Assembly (NCBI GenBank): GCA_934675045.1
Contig: CAKUPI010000025.1
Coordinates: 1 to 13,163 of the forward strand
Source of the DNA: an uncultured Eubacteriales bacterium
GTDB taxonomy: Bacteria > Bacillota > Clostridia > Oscillospirales > Butyricicoccaceae
Length of the DNA stretch: 13,163 nt
Reading direction: 5' to 3'
This document shows positions 6,330-12,500 of this stretch, piece by piece. Position 1 is the first letter of the stretch; each line of letters opens with the position of its first letter. A program made the position numbers and the translations under genes. The notes beneath the pieces were generated by a model that saw nothing but the letters and a program-made list of their open reading frames with translations, was not told the origin of the DNA and ran no database searches.

Positions 6330-6773
6330 TTGCGCGTGATTGCCGTCGTTGAAGAGGACAAAGGCCCCGTGCGCGCCGCGCTCGAGGAGGTGCTGCGGGG
6401 AAAAGCGCGCGTCGTCGCGCCCGGCGAGCGGCCGCCGCCCTACGACGTCGTCGTCTGGGAGCGCGGCGGGAAAAAGCCCGTGCCGCCGCTGTGTACCCGG
6501 GCGCTGGTGGTGCGCGGAGAGGACGCCGGACGGGCGCTGAAGCGCTGCCGGTGCGAAATGGTGCTCACCTACGGCTTCGGCGTGCGCGATACGCTGACCC
6601 CCTCGGCCATACTCGGCGAGGGGTGCGTGCTGTCGCTGCAGCGGGGACTGATCACGCTGGACGGCGAGGAGGTGGAGCCGCGCGAGGTGCCGGCCGGACG
6701 GCTGACCGGCGAGGCGGAAACCCGCATGGCGGTGGCCGCCGTCTGCCTGCTGCTCGGCGAGGCGCAGGCGTGA
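6330..6773 (+). CDS. Hypothetical protein, function unknown
   Basis: I do not recognise a named family. The 147-aa product starts MRVIAVVEEDKGPVRAALEE and looks like a soluble alpha/beta protein: a beta-strand opening, a YDVVVWERG strand near residue 40, and a conserved-looking middle, VLTYGFGVRDTLTPSAILGE followed by VLSLQRGLITLDGEEVEPRE. It ends with an alanine/leucine-rich helix. I chose TTG 6330 because AGAGG lies eight bases upstream. The in-frame ATG at 6261 and the longer opening at 6132 lack a good ribosome site, and the latter begins inside the preceding terminator. It is separated from the selenium operon by that terminator, so it is probably transcribed on its own and need not be a selenium gene. 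Two cysteines (RCRCE) are the only notable residues. That it is coding is likely; its role is open. Confidence 0.65.
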   Translation: MRVIAVVEEDKGPVRAALEEVLRGKARVVAPGERPPPYDVVVWERGGKKPVPPLCTRALVVRGEDAGRALKRCRCEMVLTYGFGVRDTLTPSAILGEGCVLSLQRGLITLDGEEVEPREVPAGRLTGEAETRMAVAAVCLLLGEAQA

Positions 6774-6898
6774 CCGAACGGCCGGCCCGCGCTCCGGAAA
6801 AGGCGCACCCGCGCTGCGGGGAAGCGGTTTTTGTGCCCGGCTTTTGCGCCCGCCGGCGCGAGCGGCTTCAGCGGCACGCAGAGCGTGACCATCGAGTG

Positions 6899-6961
6899 CG
6901 CGCCCCCAGCGCCGACTGCACGAGAGCGCAGATCGTCACCTTCCTGTACCGTGCGATGCAG
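6899..6961 (+). pseudogene. S-layer homology (SLH) domain remnant
   Basis: In this frame the DNA reads RAPSADCTRAQIVTFLYRAM. The core CTRAQIVTFLYRA is the hallmark end of an SLH module, which anchors surface proteins to the cell-wall polymer. Sequence before and after it in the same frame does not look like SLH, and there is no start or ribosome site, so only one end of one module survives. It probably marks a lost surface-protein gene or a small rearrangement. Confidence 0.5.
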
Positions 6962-7016
6962 GTAGGCAAGGGCAAAAGGCGGGAGCTTTCCCGACTCTGC
7001 GAAAGTGAAAAACCTG

Positions 7017-7058
7017 CTGCGGTGCAGGCGTCCTGGAAAAGGGCTGCCTGCACCGCAG
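7017..7058. repeat. 13-bp perfect inverted repeat
   Basis: CTGCGGTGCAGGC (7017-7029) is exactly repeated in inverted form as GCCTGCACCGCAG (7046-7058), with a 16-base centre. It is not followed by a T-run and is not next to an intact gene end. It could be the remains of a terminator, a structured RNA or a mobile-element end; nothing in the sequence decides. Confidence 0.6.
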
Positions 7059-7237
7059 GGCGACACGGCGATTTGCCAGCCGCAGCGTCTTTACACGGGC
7101 GAACGGCGCAAAAGCGCTGGTTTTTTTGGATTTTTACAGAAAAGCGGGCAGAGTAAGAACAAAATCCGCGAAAAAATCAAGGGGAATTCCCTCGAAACGG
7201 CGAAAAAATTGGCGGATCGGCTGGCAATATTTCCTTT

Positions 7238-7267
7238 TCATAAATGTTTTGCGCGGCGTTCATACTA
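7238..7267 (+). promoter_or_regulatory. Sigma-G-type forespore promoter of the SASP gene
   Basis: CATACTA (7261-7267) is a full match to the sigma-G -10 consensus CATWMTA. TCATA (7238-7242), 18 bases upstream, fits the -35 core HATR. Its position about 100 bases before a small acid-soluble spore protein gene is what is expected for forespore-specific expression. Confidence 0.75.
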
Positions 7268-7277
7268 AGAGCATACC

Positions 7278-7331
7278 GCCGGCTGACAGGGGCGGAGCGA
7301 TCTTTGCCAGATGCCGTCCGTCCCTGCCGGC
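7278..7331 (+). promoter_or_regulatory. Structured 5' leader of the SASP mRNA
   Basis: GCCGG (7278-7282) can pair with CCGGC (7327-7331), and CAGGG (7287-7291) with CCCTG (7322-7326), separated by a bulged CTGA. This would give a long stem soon after the predicted transcription start and leave the ribosome site free. It may stabilise the forespore message. Confidence 0.35.
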
Positions 7332-7367
7332 CGATGGGAAAACTCGAAAATAAAGGAGAACATCACG

Positions 7368-7568
7368 ATGAATAGCAGCAACAGCAAGTCCAAAATGAGC
7401 GCCGCCGCCAAAAACGCCCTGCACAACTTCAAGATGGAGACGGCCCGCGAAGTCGGCGTCACCCTGAACGAGGGCTACAACGGCGATTTGACCTCCAAGC
7501 AGGCCGGCAGCATCGGCGGCCAGATGGTCAAGAAGATGATTGAGTCCTACGAAAACGGCCTGAAGTAA
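7368..7568 (+). CDS. Alpha/beta-type small acid-soluble spore protein
   Basis: A 66-aa SASP. These proteins coat and protect DNA in dormant spores and are degraded on germination by the GPR protease. The body matches the family closely: AAKNALHNFKMETAREVGVT, then GYNGDLTSKQAGSIGGQMVK and KMIESYENGL. The GPR cleavage region corresponds to KMETAREVG near residues 24-32. The N-terminus is serine- and lysine-rich, as is common. ATG 7368 follows AAAGGAG by nine bases; the longer frame back to 7311 lies in the leader. It has its own sigma-G-like promoter and its own terminator. The gene shows that the organism, or a recent ancestor, forms endospores. The exact ssp letter cannot be assigned. Confidence 0.95.
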   Translation: MNSSNSKSKMSAAAKNALHNFKMETAREVGVTLNEGYNGDLTSKQAGSIGGQMVKKMIESYENGLK

Positions 7569-7569
7569 A

Positions 7570-7604
7570 AAAGAAAGCGCGGCGTAAGCCGCGCTTTCTT
7601 TGTC
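7570..7604 (+). terminator. Terminator of the SASP gene
   Basis: AAAGAAAGCGCGGC (7570-7583) pairs perfectly over 14 bases with GCCGCGCTTTCTTT (7588-7601) around a GTAA loop. It starts one base after the stop codon. The T-tract is interrupted (TTTCTTTGTC), but stem strength and position make a terminator very likely. Confidence 0.85.
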
Positions 7605-7669
7605 TTGGGATTTTGGGACGCCGGTTTTTTCCGGCGGTAAAGGGCGCCGGGTCCGGCTGCTGGGCCTGC

Positions 7670-7701
7670 AAAAAAAGCGGCCTGCCGAGACAAGCCGCTT
7701 T
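7670..7701 (-). terminator. Terminator of tRNA-Leu
   Basis: On the minus strand, AAAGCGGC pairs with GCCGCTTT (7701-7694 with 7681-7674) around a 12-base loop and runs into seven Ts (complement of 7670-7676). It begins six bases past the tRNA CCA end. Confidence 0.85.
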
Positions 7702-7706
7702 CTGTC

Positions 7707-7793
7707 TGGTGCTGGTGACCGGGATCGAACCGGTACGAGTGTTACCTCACGGGATTTTAAGTCCCGGGCGTCTGCCTGTTCCGCCACACCAGC
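7707..7793 (-). tRNA. tRNA-Leu (anticodon UAA)
   Basis: The minus strand folds as an 87-base class-II tRNA. The acceptor stem is GCTGGTG/CACCAGC with the CCA end encoded (7709-7707). The anticodon stem CGGGA/TCCCG encloses the loop CTTAAAA, giving anticodon TAA for UUA codons. The variable arm is long, as required for leucine tRNAs, and the T-loop is GGTTCGATCCC. It has a strong promoter and its own terminator. Confidence 0.96.
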
Positions 7794-7811
7794 CCACAAA
7801 GAAACAAAGCC

Positions 7812-7841
7812 AGTATACCACGACTGCACCGGCGCAGTCAA
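7812..7841 (-). promoter_or_regulatory. Promoter of tRNA-Leu
   Basis: On the minus strand, TTGACT (7841-7836), an 18-base spacer and TATACT (7817-7812) form a near-consensus vegetative promoter. It ends 18 bases before the first tRNA base. Confidence 0.85.
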
Positions 7842-7877
7842 CACCATTCGGCTGCCGCCGCGCCCGGGAAAGGGAAA

Positions 7878-7899
7878 GGGCCTCCCTGGCGGGAGGCCC
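7878..7899 (-). terminator. Probable terminator of the MATE gene
   Basis: GGGCCTCCC and GGGAGGCCC form a nine-pair stem with a four-base loop. On the minus strand it is followed by CTTTCCCTTT, an imperfect U-tract. It lies 75 bases past the MATE stop and upstream of the tRNA promoter, so it would insulate the two minus-strand units. Confidence 0.6.
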
Positions 7900-7973
7900 C
7901 TTTGCCGATGCCGACGAAAACCGGAGCGGCAGCCGGCGCCCGTTTCCAAGGCGTGCGGCCGGGGGGGATGGGC

Positions 7974-9368
7974 TTATGCGCCGGCCTCCGGCTGCGGATG
8001 GGAATGAAGCGCTGCGGATTGCAGGACGTTTTGCTTTTTGAAAATGAAGGTGCTCAGGGTAATGCGGACGATCTGATCGAGGGCGATGCACAGCCAGAGG
8101 AACAGCGTATCCCACTTGAGCACATAGGCGACCAGCAGGGCCAGCGGGATTCGGATGAGCCAGATGCCGATGAACGAGACGATCAGCGGCGTATTTTTGA
8201 AGCCGGAGGCGCGCAGGGTGCCGTTGAGAATACAGGACAGGTTCTGCGGAATCTGCACAAAGCCCATGATGAACACGTACACGGTGCCCACCTTCTGGAT
8301 GTCCTGGTTGGGCGTCATGATGGACATAAAGACACCGGGAAGCAGCAGCAGCGACAGCGACGTGACAATGCTGATCACGGTACACAGACGCACCTGCTCT
8401 TTGAAGTAGCTTTTAAACAGATGATCGCTGCCCATGCCGATGGCCTTGGCAGAAAGCGCGGTCGCGGCGACGCCGAATCCAAGGGCGGGCATTTCGGCAA
8501 TGGATTCGGCCTGAATGCCGATTTGATAGGCAGAGAAGCAGACCTCGCCGTAAGAGAGGATGGCCCGGCTCATGACAATGGCGGAAAACTGCCAGAAAAA
8601 GTTTTCCAGCGCGGCGGGGATGCCGGTGGAGTAGATCTCGCGGATGTAGGGCCAGTCGAGGCGGAAGCCCCGTTCTTCAGAAAGCTGCCGCCGCGCAAAG
8701 ACCTTGCGCTTTCCGAAGAAGAGCAGAATGAGACCGGTCACCGCGCCGATGCACTGCGAAAGGGAAAGGGCGATGGCGGCGCCGTTGATGCCCAGCCCCT
8801 CAAAGCCGCCGACGCCGAAGATGAGCACATAGCCGAACACAATGTTGCAGGCGTTGACCCATACGGCGATGAGCATGGGCGTCCGCGTGTCGCTGTGCCC
8901 CTGAAACGCGGAGGTGACGAGCGCCATGATGGTGACAAAGGGCAGTCCGCAGACGGTGAGGCGCATATACGTCGAGCCGATGCCCAGCAGGTTTTCCTTG
9001 GCGGTGAGGAAGGAAAGGAAGGTGCGGGGGGCCGCAAAGAGAATGGCGGCAAACAGAATCGCCATGGGGACGGCCGACAGAATGCTCTGGCGGAACACGT
9101 GAAAGCACTTGCCCGTGTTTTTTTCGCCGTAGGCGCGCGCAATGTAAACGGTGACGCCGATTGCGACGCCGCGGAAAAGGGAGTTCAGCGTTTCGGTAAT
9201 GCGCATACAGATGCCCTGTGCGGAAATATCGGCGGGGGACAGCCGGCCTATCATGGCCACGGTGACGAGGCTTGCGGAGATCTGAAAGATGTTTTCAAAG
9301 ATAATGGGGAGAATAAGTCCGTAAATCTCCCGGCGTATAGAACGCTTTTCTAAAGTAGTGTCTTTAAT
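7974..9368 (-). CDS. MATE-family multidrug efflux protein, probable AUU start
   Basis: A polytopic membrane antiporter of the MATE family, which exports cationic drugs or metabolites in exchange for Na+ or H+. Typical features are the opening REIYGLILPIIFENIFQISA, then LVTVAMIGRLSPADISAQGI in helix 2, and about twelve hydrophobic segments arranged as two six-helix halves. The second half begins near REIYSTGIPAALENFFWQFS. The frame is open to a TTG at 9440, but that codon lies in a predicted -35 box and the -10 lies inside the frame. AAAGAGGTGA is placed for initiation at ATT 9368, giving IKDTTLEKRSIRREIYGL, a normal N-terminus and a 464-aa protein of usual length. Nearby in-frame TTG codons lack ribosome sites. 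It is monocistronic and unrelated to its neighbours. The family is firm, the substrate unknown and the start provisional. Confidence 0.9.
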   Translation of the reverse strand: MKDTTLEKRSIRREIYGLILPIIFENIFQISASLVTVAMIGRLSPADISAQGICMRITETLNSLFRGVAIGVTVYIARAYGEKNTGKCFHVFRQSILSAVPMAILFAAILFAAPRTFLSFLTAKENLLGIGSTYMRLTVCGLPFVTIMALVTSAFQGHSDTRTPMLIAVWVNACNIVFGYVLIFGVGGFEGLGINGAAIALSLSQCIGAVTGLILLFFGKRKVFARRQLSEERGFRLDWPYIREIYSTGIPAALENFFWQFSAIVMSRAILSYGEVCFSAYQIGIQAESIAEMPALGFGVAATALSAKAIGMGSDHLFKSYFKEQVRLCTVISIVTSLSLLLLPGVFMSIMTPNQDIQKVGTVYVFIMGFVQIPQNLSCILNGTLRASGFKNTPLIVSFIGIWLIRIPLALLVAYVLKWDTLFLWLCIALDQIVRITLSTFIFKKQNVLQSAALHSHPQPEAGA

Positions 9369-9411
9369 AAAATCACCTCTTTGCAACCAAATCAATGAAA
9401 CGCCCAAGGGA

Positions 9412-9440
9412 ATCTTAACACACTTCTCCAAAAAAGACAA
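9412..9440 (-). promoter_or_regulatory. Predicted promoter of the MATE gene
   Basis: Minus-strand TTGTCT (9440-9435), 17 bases and TAAGAT (9417-9412) fit a sigma-A promoter. Transcription would begin near 9405, 37 bases before the ATT start and after the upstream TTG at 9440. Confidence 0.6.
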
Positions 9441-9461
9441 AGGTTTTTTTGAAAAAAACTA

Positions 9462-9490
9462 TTGAATTTTTATAAAGCCCGTGATAACAT
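9462..9490 (+). promoter_or_regulatory. Predicted promoter of the peptide-transporter operon
   Basis: TTGAAT (9462-9467), a 17-base spacer and TAACAT (9485-9490) resemble a sigma-A promoter. It sits back to back with the MATE promoter in an AT-rich island and leaves a leader of about 95 bases. Confidence 0.6.
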
Positions 9491-9591
9491 GAAAATACAA
9501 TTAAAGATATTTAAAAGGAATGTCTTTAAAACAACGCACGACAGACGTCCGTTCAACGCTGTCACAAGGATGGAAAGGTGGATAAACGCGC

Positions 9592-11478
9592 ATGAAAAAG
9601 AGATTACTTTGCATGGCACTGGCAATTTCCCTGTTTCTCGCAGCAGCGGCCTGCTCCGATAACGGCGGAGGAGGCGGCGGCGCCGAAGTAAAAGGCGCTC
9701 CCCCGACGGCAGACGGCAGCGAGCGCAAAGAGTTTACCACACTGAGCACGGAAGACCCCTATTGGTTTAACTACCTGGCCGAGTACGGCACCGACGGTCC
9801 CTGCGTCATCATCGACGGCCTTGTCGAGTACGACATGTACGGCGTCGTCGTTCCGAGCATGGCGACCGAGTGGAGCAAGTCGGAAGACGGTCTGGTTTAC
9901 ACATACAAGCTGCGCGAGGGCGCCAAGTGGGTCAACTATAAATGCGAAGAGTACGCCGAGGTGACGGCCGACGACTTCGTGGCCGGCGCCAAGTTCATTC
10001 TCACACCGGAAAACGAGTGCGGCACCGCCAACCTTGTGTACGATTATCTGGTCAACGCCAAGGCCTACTTTGACGGCGAGATCACCGACTTTTCGCAGGT
10101 CGGCGTCAAGGCGGTCGACAAGTACACGGTGGAATACACCCTGAAAGAGCCCTGCCCGTACTTCATCAAGCTGTCGGGCTACAACTGCTACTGGCCCGTC
10201 AACCAGAAGTTCCTCGACGAAGTCGGCGACAAGTTCGGCACGACCAACGAGTACACGCTGTACAACGGCGCTTACTACTGCCCGGTCAAGCTTCCGGAAG
10301 ACCGCACCGAGTTTGTCATGAACCCCAACTACTGGAACGCCGAGAACATTTACATCTCCAAAATCACCTCCCGCTTCAACAAGGACACCAGCATCCAGGG
10401 CGAAATGTTCCACCGCGGCGAGCTGGATTTTGCCTACATCCCCGCAGAACTCAAGGAAGAGTGGATTACTGACACCGAGGGCAAGGGCAAGTGGGCGCAG
10501 AGAAGCCCCTATGATGCCAACGCCTGGTTCTACGGCTTCAACTTTGAGCCTACCTACGAGGGCAACGGCGTTGAGGACTACAAGATCGCCGTCAACAACA
10601 GAAACTTCCGCAAGGCCATTTTCCATGCCTTTGACCGCATGGCCATCTGCTATTATATGGAGCAGTGGATTCCCGAGCAGAAGATCATGCGCACCATCTC
10701 CCCGGAGAACATTTTCACCGTCGACGGCGTCGACTACACGCAGATGGGCCCGCTGAAGGAGATCAGCAACACCGACCCGCAGGACACCGAAAAGGCCCTC
10801 GAGTTCAAGAAGGCGGCCATGGAAGAGCTGCAGGGCAAGGTCACCTTCCCCATCAAGCTGGTGGTTCCCTATAAGACCTCTGACAAGCTGGAGACCAACG
10901 CCGCGCAGATCATCGATCAGAACCTCGAAAGAGTTCTGGGCACCGACTTTGTCGAAGTGGTCGCCGAAGCCTACGCGCCGACCAACTACAACACCCTGAC
11001 CCGTTCGGCCGGCAACTTCTCCTTCATGCTGATGCGCTGGGGCGCCGACTACGCCGACCCCGCCTCCTACACCGACATCTTTAACCCCAACGTGGGCGTC
11101 GGCCTGCGCTACAACCGCCCCTTCCTCGCGACCGAGTACATCGGATCCGACGGCGTCAGCGAGTATGTCAAGCTGATGCAGGCCGGCATCGACGAGCGCC
11201 TCGACGTCAAGAAGCGCTATGAGCTGCTGGCCGAGGCCGAGGCCTTCCTCATCAACGAAGCCATGGTGATGCCGTGCTTCCACGGCGCCGGCGGCTGGAG
11301 ACTGAACAAGCTGCACCCGTACATCGGCAACTGCGGGCAATTCGGACGCGACGAGGACATCATGAAGGGCAAAAAGCTGATGGATGAGCCGTTTACCCGC
11401 GAAGAGTTTGAAAAGGTCACCGAGGAGTACAATGCGGCCCGCGAAGAGGCCCTGAAAAACGCACAGAACCAAAACTGA
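9592..11478 (+). CDS. Peptide ABC transporter substrate-binding lipoprotein (SBP family 5)
   Basis: A 628-aa extracytoplasmic binding protein of the OppA/DppA type that captures peptides and hands them to the permease pair. Residues 1-20 are a lipoprotein signal peptide (KKR, then a hydrophobic core), and LAAAACSDNGGGGGG gives the lipid-anchored Cys21 and a glycine linker. Family 5 features follow: VVPSMATEWSKSEDGLVYTY with KLREGAKWVN, VTADDFVAGAKF, YTVEYTLKEPCPYF and FRKAIFHAFDRMAI. The length is above the usual 500-560 aa, with extra segments in the C-terminal half and a charged helical tail. AAAGGTGG lies ten bases before the ATG. It leads an operon with two permeases after a 74-base gap holding a strong hairpin. 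Codon use is strongly optimised toward GC-ending codons, suggesting high expression. Ligand length or identity cannot be told. Confidence 0.93.
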   Translation: MKKRLLCMALAISLFLAAAACSDNGGGGGGAEVKGAPPTADGSERKEFTTLSTEDPYWFNYLAEYGTDGPCVIIDGLVEYDMYGVVVPSMATEWSKSEDGLVYTYKLREGAKWVNYKCEEYAEVTADDFVAGAKFILTPENECGTANLVYDYLVNAKAYFDGEITDFSQVGVKAVDKYTVEYTLKEPCPYFIKLSGYNCYWPVNQKFLDEVGDKFGTTNEYTLYNGAYYCPVKLPEDRTEFVMNPNYWNAENIYISKITSRFNKDTSIQGEMFHRGELDFAYIPAELKEEWITDTEGKGKWAQRSPYDANAWFYGFNFEPTYEGNGVEDYKIAVNNRNFRKAIFHAFDRMAICYYMEQWIPEQKIMRTISPENIFTVDGVDYTQMGPLKEISNTDPQDTEKALEFKKAAMEELQGKVTFPIKLVVPYKTSDKLETNAAQIIDQNLERVLGTDFVEVVAEAYAPTNYNTLTRSAGNFSFMLMRWGADYADPASYTDIFNPNVGVGLRYNRPFLATEYIGSDGVSEYVKLMQAGIDERLDVKKRYELLAEAEAFLINEAMVMPCFHGAGGWRLNKLHPYIGNCGQFGRDEDIMKGKKLMDEPFTREEFEKVTEEYNAAREEALKNAQNQN

Positions 11479-11492
11479 CTGTTCTTCCCGCC

Positions 11493-11525
11493 GTACGCTC
11501 AAGCCGGCTTCCGGCTTGAGCGTAC
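11493..11525 (+). repeat. 15-bp intercistronic hairpin after the binding-protein gene
   Basis: GTACGCTCAAGCCGG (11493-11507) pairs perfectly with CCGGCTTGAGCGTAC (11511-11525) around a CTT loop. No T-run follows, so it is not a standard terminator. In ABC operons such hairpins often protect the upstream binding-protein mRNA and give it a higher yield than the permeases. Confidence 0.8.
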
Positions 11526-11552
11526 ATAAACTCAAGAGAGAGGGGCACGCCC

Positions 11553-12500
11553 ATGCTGCGCTACGTTGTAAAACGGCTGCTGCAATCCGCGGTGACGCTG
11601 CTTATCGTCATCACTCTGGTGTTTCTGGTTCTGCGGCTTATGCCGGTTGAAGGATACTTCAGGCCCGGCGAGTACGACAAGCTCTCGGAATCGCAGATCC
11701 AGCAGCGGCTTGAAAATCTGGGGCTGAACGATCCGCTTCCGCTCCAGCTGCTGAACTTTTATAAAAACCTGCTGCACGGAGACTTCGGGGTTTCCATGTC
11801 CTTCCGCGAAAACGTCGCGGTGACCGAGATCATCGGGCCCAAGGTTCCCTATTCCGTCTGCTTCGGCCTGGCGGCCATCGCCATTGCCTTTCTGCTCGGC
11901 GTGCCGCTCGGCATTCTGATGACGACGAAAAAGGGCAAGCTGGGCGACCAGCTGGGCACAGGCTATGTTATCTTTATGAACGCCGTGCCGGCCGCAGTCT
12001 ATTACATCTTTATTCAGGTCTTTGTCACAAGCTGGCTGCGGCTGCCCATGATCTTCGACGTCACCCGGCCGCGCAGCTGGTTTTTGCCGGCCATCTGCAT
12101 GTCGCTGGGCGGCATCGCCTCCTACGCGATGTGGACGCGCCGCTACATGGTGGACCAGCTCAACCAGGACTACATCAAGCTGGCCATCGCCAAGGGCATG
12201 AAGCGCGGCGAGGTCATGCGCAAGCACGTCGTCCGCAATGCGCTGGTGCCGCTGGTGCAGTACCTGCCCTCGTCCATTCTGTTCACCATTTCCGGCTCCA
12301 TTTACGCCGAGCAGCTGTACTCCATTCCGGGAATGGGCGGTCTGCTGATTTCCGCCATCAACGCGCAGGACAACAACCTTGTGCAGGCGCTCGTGCTGAT
12401 TTACTCATCCATCGGCATTCTGGGACTCTTCCTCGGTGACCTGATGATGGGTTTGCTGGACCCGCGAATCAAACTGGCAAAGTCGGGAGGTGCACGCTGA
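11553..12500 (+). CDS. Peptide ABC transporter permease, OppB/DppB type
   Basis: A 315-aa inner-membrane permease subunit. It opens MLRYVVKRLLQSAVTLLIVI, the standard first helix of OppB/DppB, and has the soluble loop with RPGEYDKLSESQIQQRLENL and GLNDPLPLQLLNFYKNLLHG. The cytoplasmic EAA loop that docks on the ATPase reads DYIKLAIAKGMKRGEVMRKH, followed by VVRNALVPLVQYL and the late motif EQLYSIPGMGGLLISAI. About six membrane helices are expected. AGAGAGAGGGG precedes the ATG. The stop overlaps the next gene as TGATG, so translation of the two permeases is probably coupled. The substrate follows from the binding protein; nickel or other family 5 substrates cannot be strictly excluded. Confidence 0.93.
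   Translation: MLRYVVKRLLQSAVTLLIVITLVFLVLRLMPVEGYFRPGEYDKLSESQIQQRLENLGLNDPLPLQLLNFYKNLLHGDFGVSMSFRENVAVTEIIGPKVPYSVCFGLAAIAIAFLLGVPLGILMTTKKGKLGDQLGTGYVIFMNAVPAAVYYIFIQVFVTSWLRLPMIFDVTRPRSWFLPAICMSLGGIASYAMWTRRYMVDQLNQDYIKLAIAKGMKRGEVMRKHVVRNALVPLVQYLPSSILFTISGSIYAEQLYSIPGMGGLLISAINAQDNNLVQALVLIYSSIGILGLFLGDLMMGLLDPRIKLAKSGGAR

Larger units (their letters stand above)
6774..7237. other. Gene-free stretch with degenerate coding remnants
   Basis: No open frame here has a ribosome site, a full-length family match or a sensible start. The GC-rich part (6774-7100) contains a short SLH-like fragment and a 13-bp inverted repeat, described separately. The following part (7115-7237) becomes AT-richer and leads into the SASP promoter. 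I read it as decayed DNA rather than an undiscovered gene. Confidence 0.5.

Noticed and set aside
7005..7353. Small open frames before the SASP gene
   Set aside because: They have no ribosome sites, overlap the sigma-G promoter and leader, and show no family resemblance.
7902..9353. 483-codon plus-strand open frame opposite the MATE gene
   Set aside because: It is a hydrophilic, repetitive shadow of a membrane-protein gene, with no ribosome site.
9462..9662. 66-codon frame overlapping the binding-protein start
   Set aside because: It begins inside the -35 box of the predicted promoter and shadows the signal peptide.
9604..11535. 643-codon minus-strand open frame opposite the binding-protein gene
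   Set aside because: It is an antisense shadow of strongly GC3-biased codons and has no domain or start signal.
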